Of a stretch of DNA of 64,000 nucleotides, positions 34,410 to 44,500 are shown piece by piece (the stretch's first letter is position 1; the number at the start of each line of letters is the position of its first letter). Source of the DNA: Malaya genurostris (lineage: Eukaryota > Arthropoda > Insecta > Diptera > Culicidae); NCBI RefSeq assembly GCF_030247185.1, contig NC_080571.1, positions 87,243,025 to 87,307,024 of the forward strand, in the 5' to 3' direction. Both the position numbers and the translations under genes were made by a program. The notes beneath the pieces are model-generated. The model was given only the letters and a program-made list of their open reading frames with translations, did no database searches and was not told the origin of the DNA.

Positions 34410-34556
34410 CTTTTGTTTTAATTGTTTTCTAATACTTTTGTTTTATGATTCTTTTCATGCTGGAGTTTCTTTCTCTTCGGTTGGAGTAATTCGACCATCC
34501 AATTATATCTTGGCACGCGCAAAAAAAAAAAATTGTGGAAATTCATCATTTCTAGT

Positions 34557-34662
34557 GAAAAGGAATTACCAAAGAAAAGGAATTACCAAGGAAAAGGAAT
34601 TACCAAGGAAAAGGAATTACCAAGGAAAAGGAATTATCAAGGCAAAGGAGTTATTAGGGAAA
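34557..34662 (+). repeat. 17-bp minisatellite in element C leader
   Basis: About six head-to-tail units of AAAAGGAATTACCAAGG, the last two diverged. Purine-rich on the sense strand. It lies between the primer-binding site and gag and is not seen in elements A or B. Confidence 0.88.
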
Positions 34663-35073
34663 AGTTCTACTGGTTCGATTGCAATCAATCGGTGAGTCGT
34701 TTTGTTTTCTTTTTATTTAAAAAAAAATTACATAAACTATATTTCAATTTCGGGCTGACATATTTTTTTTTAATTTTATTTATTTTTGCCCATTATATTT
34801 ACAACAAACGATCCGAAAGTAGTGCAAATATATAAATTTTATTAAAGTGCAAATTATTAATACGTGAACAGAAAAATTGTTGTGGTGGTAATTGCTTTTT
34901 CAAGTTTATTTCGAGGTTAGTGAACTGTTTGGTTAAAAAAAATTGTTCTAATATTTTTTTTTCTTGTGGATTTTTACATTTTTTTCTCGCGGTTGTTTTT
35001 TATTGAATTTTTTTTAAATTTTTGGGGATATTTCTGTGATAAATTTTTGATTTTACGCTTCAATTTTGAAAAG

Positions 35074-38000
35074 ATGTCTCAAGGTTTTGCTTCCACAATG
35101 GAACCTTTTAGAAAAGGTACATCGTTCACTCATTGGGTGGAACGATTAGAATTTGTATTCATTGCAAATAAGATTCCAGAAGATGACCGTAAGGCCCATT
35201 TTATTACATTGGTGGGACCGTACGTGTACTCGGAACTCAAGCTTTTGTTTCCGACTGGTAGTTTGGCAGCTGTACCGTTAGCTACCATGATAGAAAAATT
35301 GAAAATGAGATTAGACAAAACTGCCTCTGGTGTTTGCCAAAGAATTTCTTTTAACCAGCGTACTCAGAACGCTGATGAGTCGGCGGAAGATTTTTTATTA
35401 GCATTGAAACTTCAGGCTGAGCTGTGTGCCTATGGTGCGTTTAAGGACACGGCAATACGAGATCGTTTGCTGGCTGGTTTGAAAGACGTTATGCTTAAGC
35501 AGAGAATTCTAAGCGAAGCTGATCAAACCCTTGAGTCTGCTGAGAAAATTATACAGACCTGGGAAGCGGCAAAAAACAATGTTAAAACTTTATCTTCTGA
35601 ACCATTTTCTATTCACAATGTCGTTTCTATGGCTTCAAATGGTAATACAATGGGAAAAGCTATGGGTAAACTGGCAGCGGCATATAATGCTGCAAATAAT
35701 TCAATTCCTCAGAAACAAAATAGCAGATTACCTGTAAAAGATAGACTAGGGTTCAGGCCATATGGAAATCCTCGATATCAAAAGCATTTTGGATATAATA
35801 GATATCAACAGAAAAATACTTGGAAACCAAATAGCAATTTTAAACCGGCAGACTTTCGAGAGAGCTTTGAAACTAGAATTTGCGATTTTTGTGGGGTAAA
35901 AGGACATTTGAAGAAACGATGCTTTAGGTTGAAAAATATGAAGAAAGAGGCCGTTAAGCTGGTGGAACAAATGAAACCCGGAACGTCAGGTACGAGCACG
36001 CAGAATATTTCAGAATTGATGAACCGTATGAGGACTGAGGAGTCTGACAACGATGACTCAGACGAAGGTAATTTGGAATGCATGAATGTGACATCGATTA
36101 ACAAAATAAATGAACCATGTTTGGTAAAGGTGAAAGTTGAGAATAAACAACTGGAAATGGAGGTTGACTGTGGTTCCTCCGTTTCTGTAATTAGTAAAAC
36201 ACAGTATTTTTCTCTTTTTCATAAACCTCTACAAAAATCCTCTAAACAATTGATTGTTGTCAATGGCGCGAAGCTGATAATAGCTGGAGAGGTTAAAGTC
36301 AAAGTTGACTTTAGGGAAAAACATGAGAATTTGAAACTATTAGTACTAAATTGCAAAAATTGTTTCATTCCTCTTTTTGGCAGACCATGGTTGGATGCCT
36401 TCATTCCAAACTGGAGAACATTTTTCTCAAATTTTTCAAAAATTAATAATCTTTCTGAAATTAGCAGTGACACAATTGTCTTTGAAATAAAACAAAAGTT
36501 TGGAAATTTATTTAAAAAAGATTTTTCTTTACCAATTCTTGGTTATGAAGCTGATTTGGAGCTGAAATCAGATATACCAATTTTTAAAAAAGCATATGAC
36601 GTTCCCTATCGTTTAAGGGATAAAGTTTTAGAGTATTTAAATAAGCTGGAGAGAGAGAAAGTAATTACTCCTATCCAAACCAGTCAATGGGCTTCTCCAG
36701 TGGTAGTGGTAGCAAAGAAAAATAATGAAATCAGACTTGTAATAGAGTGCAAGGTATCTGTTAATAAAGTTATAATTCCAAATACTTACCCATTGCCTAC
36801 AGCTCAAGATTTATTTGCTGGTTTAGCAGGTTGTAAGGTTTTTTGCGCATTAGATTTAGAAGGCGCATATACCCAGTTATCACTCTCTAAGAAATCAAGA
36901 AAATTCATGGTAATAAATACTATAAAGGGTTTATTTTCTTACAATAGACTGCCACAAGGGGCATCATCTAGTGCGTCCATCTTCCAGCAAGTAATGGACC
37001 AAGTATTAAAGGGTTTAGAATATGTTTTTTGTTATTTGGACGATGTGCTTATTGCAGGAGATAGTGTGGAAGATTGCAAACAAAAACTTTTCGTTGTTTT
37101 AAAAAGACTTGCTGATGCTAATATTAAAGTTAATTTTGAAAAGTGTAAATTTTTTGTTACAGAGCTTCAATATCTAGGCCATATAATAAGTAAAGACGGG
37201 TTAATGCCTTGTCCGGAAAAGATTACTACTATACAGAAGGCTAAAATTCCAAAGAATGTTACAGAATTAAAGTCCTTTTTAGGACTTATAAATTATTATA
37301 ATAAATTTATTCCACATCTGTCTTCAAAGCTGTACCATTTATACAATCTTTTGAAGAATAATGTTAAATATATTTGGGATAGTAATTGTGACAAAGCTTT
37401 TGAGGAAAGTAAACAGTCTTTGTTAAAGGCTAATATTTTGGAGTTTTATGACCCTTTGAAGCCCATAGCAGTAGTTTCTGATGCTTCAGGGTATGGTTTA
37501 GGAGGAGTAATTGCTCATATTATTGACGAAGTTGAGAAACCGATTTGTTTCACTTCATTTTCTTTAAATTCAGCACAAAAGAACTATCCAATTTTACATT
37601 TAGAAGCTTTAGCTTTGGTGTCCACAATTAAAAAGTTTCATAAATACCTTTATGGGAAATTTTTTTATGTTTATACTGATCATAAGCCTTTAGTAGGAAT
37701 ATTTAGGAAGGAAGGTAAACATTCAATTTATGTTACTAGATTACAGAGATACATTTTAGAACTTTCCATTTATAACTTTGAAATTAAATATAGACCCTCT
37801 GCCCAAATGGGAAACGCGGATTTTTGCTCCAGATTCCCTTTAGAGCAATTGGTTCCAAGTGATTATGATAAAGAAATTATCAAAAGTATTAATTTTGGGC
37901 AAGAATTGCCAATTGATCATAGCAAGATTGCTTCTCAGACAAAGAACGATAAATTTCTGCAACAAATTATTGATTATATGAAACGTGGTTGGCCAAAACG

Positions 38001-39282
38001 AATTGACAAGCGCTTTGCAAACATATTTTCAAATCAGCATGATTTAGAATTGTTTGACGAGTGCTTACTTTATCAAGACAGGGTAATGGTGCCACAATCG
38101 CTGCAAAGCGAGCTTTTAAAACTATTACATGCTAACCACGGGGGTGTAGTTAAAATGAAGCAACTTGCAAGACGATTTATTTATTGGGTTGGTATAAATG
38201 GAGACATTGAAAAGTTTGTCTCAAATTGTGATGCATGCAACGGCATGGCGATAATACCAAAACAAAAGATACAATCCAAATGGATTCCTACAACTAGACC
38301 TTTTAGTCGTATACACATAGATTTCTTTCATTTTCAACATCACACCTTTCTACTTTTGGTGGATAGTTTCTCAAAGTGGGTGGAAATTGAGTGGATGAAG
38401 AGAGGCACAGATACAGGCCAGGTTTTGAAAAAGATAGTAGCATATTTTGCTCGCTATGGATTGCCTGATGTTTTAGTTTCAGACGGTGGTCCTCCATTCA
38501 ACTCAGCAGTCTTTACACATTTTCTTGAAAAGCAAGGTATTAAAGTATTTAACAGTCCTCCATATAATCCTGCAAGCAATGGCCAAGCGGAGAGACTGGT
38601 AAGGACGGTTAAAGAGGTTTTGAAAAAGTTTCTGCTTGAACCAGATATAAGTGAGTTGGATCTGGAAGACCAGATAAATTTATTTCTATTTAACTTTCGT
38701 AACTGCATGACTAGTGATGGGCGATTCCCATCAGAGAAAATTTTCTCTTTCACGCCTAAAACTCTAATTGATCTAATCCATCCGAGAAAAACATATAAAA
38801 ACTTTTTAACAACACTAACATCGCATGTACCACAGGAAAAACCAAATGATGTGGTTATGTCAAAGGAAAATTCTGCTATTCATGTAGCAAGTCCTTTGGA
38901 TAATCTGATGGCTGGAGATGAGGTGTGGTACAAAAACCACAATCCTCATAACCACGCCCGATGGATTAAGGCAACATTTCTAAGACAAGTTTCTAAAACT
39001 ATTTCACAGGTGGAAATTGGAAACGTAAGGGTCAACGCACACAGAAGTCAGCTTAGAGTGACTAATTCGGACTCAATGGTCCGGCCGAACATATTTTGTC
39101 CTGGGACGATGGCAGGATCGGCAAACGCAAGAGATGAAGCGGAAGAAGATTTCCGAGGTTTTCCAAGTGAAGAATTAAGGAAGACTCGAAAAAGGAAGAA
39201 AACTGAAGTTAATATTTCGCCAATCAGGCGCTCGAAAAGATTGAAGACAAAGAAATATGATAATGATTTTATATATAGCTGA
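35074..39282 (+). CDS. Gag-Pol polyprotein of element C
   Basis: 1402 residues from the ATG at 35074, chosen because the conserved gag start of A and B aligns there. An in-frame ATG at 34966 would add 36 hydrophobic residues. Order: gag; CCHC knuckle CX2CX4HX4C at residues 270-283; protease D-C-G-S at about 365; RT with FCALDLEGAY and YLDD near 655; RNase H with SDASGYGLGG and TDHKPL; integrase finger (LHANHGG ... CDAC); catalytic D, D and E with DX35E (HIDFFH, VSDGGPPFN, SNGQAERLV); a basic C-terminal tail. Before the RT core the conserved VIDCK found in A and B reads VIECK. Gag and Pol lie in one frame with no stop or shift. Confidence 0.93.
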   Translation: MSQGFASTMEPFRKGTSFTHWVERLEFVFIANKIPEDDRKAHFITLVGPYVYSELKLLFPTGSLAAVPLATMIEKLKMRLDKTASGVCQRISFNQRTQNADESAEDFLLALKLQAELCAYGAFKDTAIRDRLLAGLKDVMLKQRILSEADQTLESAEKIIQTWEAAKNNVKTLSSEPFSIHNVVSMASNGNTMGKAMGKLAAAYNAANNSIPQKQNSRLPVKDRLGFRPYGNPRYQKHFGYNRYQQKNTWKPNSNFKPADFRESFETRICDFCGVKGHLKKRCFRLKNMKKEAVKLVEQMKPGTSGTSTQNISELMNRMRTEESDNDDSDEGNLECMNVTSINKINEPCLVKVKVENKQLEMEVDCGSSVSVISKTQYFSLFHKPLQKSSKQLIVVNGAKLIIAGEVKVKVDFREKHENLKLLVLNCKNCFIPLFGRPWLDAFIPNWRTFFSNFSKINNLSEISSDTIVFEIKQKFGNLFKKDFSLPILGYEADLELKSDIPIFKKAYDVPYRLRDKVLEYLNKLEREKVITPIQTSQWASPVVVVAKKNNEIRLVIECKVSVNKVIIPNTYPLPTAQDLFAGLAGCKVFCALDLEGAYTQLSLSKKSRKFMVINTIKGLFSYNRLPQGASSSASIFQQVMDQVLKGLEYVFCYLDDVLIAGDSVEDCKQKLFVVLKRLADANIKVNFEKCKFFVTELQYLGHIISKDGLMPCPEKITTIQKAKIPKNVTELKSFLGLINYYNKFIPHLSSKLYHLYNLLKNNVKYIWDSNCDKAFEESKQSLLKANILEFYDPLKPIAVVSDASGYGLGGVIAHIIDEVEKPICFTSFSLNSAQKNYPILHLEALALVSTIKKFHKYLYGKFFYVYTDHKPLVGIFRKEGKHSIYVTRLQRYILELSIYNFEIKYRPSAQMGNADFCSRFPLEQLVPSDYDKEIIKSINFGQELPIDHSKIASQTKNDKFLQQIIDYMKRGWPKRIDKRFANIFSNQHDLELFDECLLYQDRVMVPQSLQSELLKLLHANHGGVVKMKQLARRFIYWVGINGDIEKFVSNCDACNGMAIIPKQKIQSKWIPTTRPFSRIHIDFFHFQHHTFLLLVDSFSKWVEIEWMKRGTDTGQVLKKIVAYFARYGLPDVLVSDGGPPFNSAVFTHFLEKQGIKVFNSPPYNPASNGQAERLVRTVKEVLKKFLLEPDISELDLEDQINLFLFNFRNCMTSDGRFPSEKIFSFTPKTLIDLIHPRKTYKNFLTTLTSHVPQEKPNDVVMSKENSAIHVASPLDNLMAGDEVWYKNHNPHNHARWIKATFLRQVSKTISQVEIGNVRVNAHRSQLRVTNSDSMVRPNIFCPGTMAGSANARDEAEEDFRGFPSEELRKTRKRKKTEVNISPIRRSKRLKTKKYDNDFIYS

Positions 39283-39362
39283 TAAATTTGTATTAAACAG
39301 AATTGATAAATGTCAATTCTTCTCTGTTTGTAATATACTTCGAGATCTTTAGGGGGAAGAGC

Positions 39363-39606
39363 TGTTATGTAACACTTCTCCAAATGTGTCCACCTTGTAC
39401 ATTACATGTTCGAAAAAATCCAATCTAATTGCACGTATTGTGTTTAGTGTGTATTGATCGAAAAGTCGATCAATACACAATATAAAAACATCAATAAACA
39501 GAGGCAGGTCCTCTTTCAGTGTTAAACTTTCAACAAGTGTGTTTCGCTATTGAGAACGATCCGAAATAGCCAGTAGGGAAAGTGATATAAAAGGAAATAT
39601 TTTACA
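39363..39606 (+). repeat. 3' LTR of element C
   Basis: 244 bp, no difference from the 5' LTR noticed. GTATC follows. Confidence 0.95.
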
Positions 39607-39611
39607 GTATC

Positions 39612-41530
39612 TTGCATGACATTTTATTAAATAGACGAGACTTCTAACAAATATTTCAATACTTTGACAATATGAATAAGGGGAATAATTAGGTTCCAAT
39701 AAAAAACAAATATATTAAAAATTTAGAATATTTTGTAAATTCAAGTGTTCAAAAATAATATATAATGAAAGGTAGAAGGGTAACAATAATGCAATTTTTA
39801 AATGTGTAAAATGTAAAACATTGAACATCAGGATTATTATAATAATACCATTAATATTTTAAAAATCTAAATCATTAGAACCAATAGAATTCCTGAATTA
39901 TGCAGGACGTAAAATAGAATTATTTTGAAACAAAATTCAAATCAAATCTAATAAAATCAATATTATGAAGCATCATCATTTGGTAATACGTTTATAAATG
40001 ATATATTCCAATATATTAGAAAATATGCGGTTTAAAAATTTACTGAATACTGAATATGTACAAAAAACATTCCATGATGCAACCAATAATTGTAATATGT
40101 AATCAATGCTTGGAATTGATACAAAAAAGACATTCAAAATCAACATACTAGTTATGTATGTTTCATAAATTTCTCACCGTTTTAAAAATTTATGTATTGG
40201 AGATTGACATGAAATAACGAAAAATTTTGTTCGTACTTAATAATACAAATTGCTTAATATTTTAAATAAATAGTGTGCAAATAAGTTTCAATGGCTGAAA
40301 GATTTAGTTAAACAAAAGGTCGAAATTCAAAGTCTATTCTGTTGTTATATTCGAGAAAATGAAAACCTTATAAAAACTTGTATAAAAAATACGATAAAAC
40401 TATTTTAAAACACTATTAATTCCGGAGGTTGTTGATTTAAAAAGGTATGAAATTTCTGATTCATTTTATGCAGTCCAAAGTTTTCAGTTCACGCAAATGT
40501 ACATGTGTTTAAATTATTTGTAATGTATTTCGTTTTCTAATTTATATTTTTGAAGTAAAAAATAAGGGCAAATGAATTACTTCAAAAAACATTTGGATTT
40601 AATCAATAGTCTTAAATATTTCTTAAATACTTAATGTTTGGAATTCTTATTAATAGGCATTCAAAATCAACATCTTAGTTATAAATTTAATGTTTTGAAA
40701 TTTCATGCAGTGGAAATAGTAATGCAGGAAAAGAAAGCCTTTTGTAGCTTTGTGATATTCTTCAATATGCGATTTGCACTTTGTTGATAGTCAGTGTTCC
40801 TAATTTCGTTACTGAGTGATTTAAATTGAAAGTTTGGGAAATGGTTACAAAAATCGTTTTTTTTTTTCAAACTGATATCCCTATAAAATTAAAATTTGGA
40901 AATTGATGTTTTCAAGATAAATTTCATGTGGGATCAAATTTGAAAAACGTTTGTCAAAACATTTTTTAATTTTCTATTATAAAACTGTTAATTGATAAAC
41001 TAATAACACAAAACATGTAGATTTTTTAGTTCAAACAAATGTTGTTAGTTTATGAAATTTAATGTGCATCCAAATTACTTGTACATATTCAAGAGTTTAA
41101 TATTTGAAAAATGAAAAGCCAGAGTTGACTTTGAGGTACAATAATAATCGAAAGCTTTTTTTATCATGGCTTAACGAGAGATTTCGAGATCTTTTATGTT
41201 TTAAAGAAAAATAGTGCGAGTAGAATAGCGTTTTAGATTACGATAAGGAAATTATTCATCTAAGTTTGAAAAGTAGATTTTACTGTTATCTCAAAATTCA
41301 AAAGTTCGAAGAATACATTCTTCAAATGTTAAGAGTATTAATTCGATTTGTTTTTGAAACAAATGAAAATTAAATTACGATGAAGGGATAACAACATGTT
41401 CAGTTGTAAGCATCTAAATTCGAGGTGGGGGAAAACGCCATTAAATTAATTACAAACAAGATTTCAAGAAAAAAAATTTTTTCTAGATATTCTAAACTGT
41501 CTTCAAGTTTCGCTTTGAACAAATATGATA
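39612..41530. repeat. Degenerate left part of the AT-rich satellite block
   Basis: Very AT-rich, with weak repeats of motifs found in the array to the right, such as GCATTCAAAATCAACAT (about 40123 and 40660) and AGTTCAA/GTGTGCAAA-like words. The first ~36 bp would be the displaced 3' end of the ORF starting at 33102. No gene. Confidence 0.55.
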
Positions 41531-44500
41531 TTCAAATGTGATAGAAAGAATTGGGCGATTGATTAAGAGCATAAAATTCTAGATTTTGTGTTTTTAACGA
41601 GTTTCATCACATTTGAACTTCCAATTATGTGAAAAATTCAATTGTATATTTCTATTTGTTAATGTTATTCATAAATGTTTTTTTTTCGTTATTTACAAAA
41701 ACTATTAACTCTCGAGTGAGGGGACATGACTTCATATTTGTTCTATACAGTCTGAAGTTGATAGTTTACAAAAATTTTCGTGTAAGCAAATTATATGCAC
41801 AAATTTATGAATTCATTATCTCATCATTGTTACAAATAATTATAAATGTATAGTAAATTAAAAATGAACAATTGATGTTTAAATATAAATGAAATTGGTT
41901 ATAGTCTTATGATAGATTTTATAATTACAAAAAATGTTAAAGTAAGTGTTTCATATACAAAATTTGATAGTCAGTTTTCCAAATTTTTAAGAATATTTGT
42001 GAATTCAAATTGTTCCCAGAAGTGTGTAAGCTTTTTAGATTACGGTAATACAATTTATGAATATAAACTAAAAATCAATCAATAAAACATGTAGTTCTAC
42101 TTGATGAAAAAAGTTTAGGAATCTTAAATAGATTTGAAATTTGTTGAAAAATTGATGCCGACAAAATGCTGAAATATATTTTAAATTTGATCTCTTTAAT
42201 ACTCAAAATTTTAAAATACAAAATTGGAATTGTGCTAAATTTCTAGTAATGTAAATATATAGGAATACAATAATTTTTCGAAAACTGGAGGATACAACAG
42301 TAAATAATTTCCGTCCCAGTAAAGATCAAGTACGATTAAGTTCAAAGTGAGGAAGCAAATCAATTCTTAGAATAAACTTTATCCCAAGTTCTATCGAGTA
42401 TCACGAAACTACTACACCCGAAAGGTCAGAAACATGTATTAGGTTAAGTAAATACAAATTCAAACGTGAGAAAACGATCAAGAAAGGTAGAAGATCCGTA
42501 TTTCAAAATTTCAAGTGTACGAAATGCGTATTCTTTTGGATTCTGGACGATCTCCAAATTTTGATTTTGTTAAATGAAATTCGAAAAATAACGGGTATTC
42601 GGAGTTTAAATGTGATAGAAAGGGTTGGGAGGGTTATTAAGAGCATAAAATCTTAGATTTGGTGCTTTTAACGGGTTTTATCACATTTGAACTTTCGTTT
42701 ATCTGAAATAAATTAAACTAAAAACGTAAAAGTTCAACAAGTAAGCATAAACACTTTTGTTAGATATGTATAGTTTAAAGTTTGATATTCAAATTCACAA
42801 AAAACGTCAATATTGTTTGTTTGTTTCATTTTATTTGCAACTTTATCCGTTTATGGTTAATCGCTGCAAATCTTATTATTTATACTTCATGAATTTCTTG
42901 TTGAAATTCTTACGATGGAGCGAATAGATTATTTTAGTGTGTTTTTGACATGGGTTGGTAATAATCCAAATTTTGCTTCTGAATAAATGAAATTAAAAGT
43001 GTGCAAAGAACTTATAGAAGCCGAAAGTATTTAAACAAAACGTTATGGTTCTAGGAAGAAATTTCACATCTGAAAAATAATAAAAATAACAGAACAATAT
43101 TGAAAAATACTAGATTTCGGTAGTACAAATTTCAAATATAAGCTAAAAACACGTTAATTGAATGAATTGCTTTATATGTACACAAAAGATTAAAAAGTTC
43201 AATTCGAATTGAAATTTGTTTCAAAATTAACAGGTTGATATGGCGAAGATGGTAAAATATATTGAAAACTGAATTTTTTAATATTCAAAGTTGAAAAAAA
43301 TCTGGAATTGCACTAAATTGCGAGTAGAATAAAAATATATGAATATGAAAAAATGAATTTTTGAAAGGTTAGACGAAACTAAACTGAATAAGTTTGGTAC
43401 AAGCAAAGATCCAATACGGTTAAGTTCAAAGTAAGGATGCGAATCAATTCTTAGAACAAACATTATCGCATAAACGATGGAAGGTGCGCCAACAATTAGT
43501 TCTAATATTTCAAAACTACTGTTCCCGAAAGGTCAGGAACATGTATTAGGTTAAGTAAATAAAAGTTCAATGAAAATCAATATAGAGATCGAATACAGTT
43601 TCATATAAAAAGTATACGTTTTATTCTAGACGATCTTCAAATTTTGAGTTGGCTAAAAGAAATTCGAAAGAATGGGTATTCAGGGTTCAAATGTGATAGT
43701 AAGGGTTGGGCGGGCGATTAAGAGCATAGAATCTTGGATTTTGTGCTTTTAACGGGTTTTATCACATTTGAACTTTCGTTAATCTTAAGTATATTAAACT
43801 AAAAACAGAAAAGTTCAACAAGTAAGCAAAAACAATTTTGTTAGATATTTATTGTTCAATGTTTGAAATTCAACTTTACAAACAACCTCATTATTTATTC
43901 TTCATGAATCTTCATTCTTTGTTTTGTGGATTTTGAATGATCCAATTTTTGCTGAATGAATTAAATATAAAGTGTGCAAAGAACTTATAGAAACCGAAAG
44001 TGTTGAAAACAAAACGTTTTATTTTGAATGAAATTATAAATTTGTAGTTTGACAACTTAATATTTGAGTGCAGGCACATTATTTCTGATCAATTTTATGC
44101 AGTCCAAAGTTGAAAGGTTACGAAATTTATAGTATGCTCCAATTATGTGTGTAATATTTTCATGTTATAATCAGTACCTAAAACTGTATAGTAAATTTTA
44201 AAAGAATCTTGGTATTTCAAAAATTTTGATTTGGTTAAATGAAATTCGAAAAAACAACAGATATTTTGAGTTTAAATGTGATAGAAAGGGTTGGGTGGGT
44301 GATTAAGAGCATAAAATCTTAGATTTTGTGCTTTTAACGGGTTTTATCACATTTGAACTTTCGTTTATCTGAAATAAATTAAACTAAAAACGTAAAAGTT
44401 CAACAAGTAAGCATAAACACGTTTGTTAGATATGTATAGTTTAAAGTTTTATTTCAAATTCACAAAAAAACGTCAATATTGTTTGTTTGTTTCATTTTAC

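Larger units (their letters stand above)
33858..39606 (+). mobile_element. Ty3/Gypsy-type LTR retrotransposon C (intact, very young)
   Basis: 5749 bp on the plus strand, with 244-bp LTRs that look identical by eye and a GTATC target duplication (33853-33857, 39607-39611). The primer-binding site TGGCGACGAGG (34104-34114) fits tRNA-Ser. A purine tract AGGGGGAAGAGC (about 39351-39362) precedes the 3' LTR. A single uninterrupted gag-pol frame is present. By structure it could still be mobile. The domain order PR-RT-RH-IN places it in Ty3/Gypsy. A Mag-like lineage is a guess from the gag and primer. Confidence 0.95.

Noticed and set aside
34966..35073. Upstream in-frame start adding 36 residues to the element C polyprotein
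   Set aside because: The extension is Phe/Leu-rich and translated from AT-rich leader. Elements A and B start at the site equivalent to 35074.
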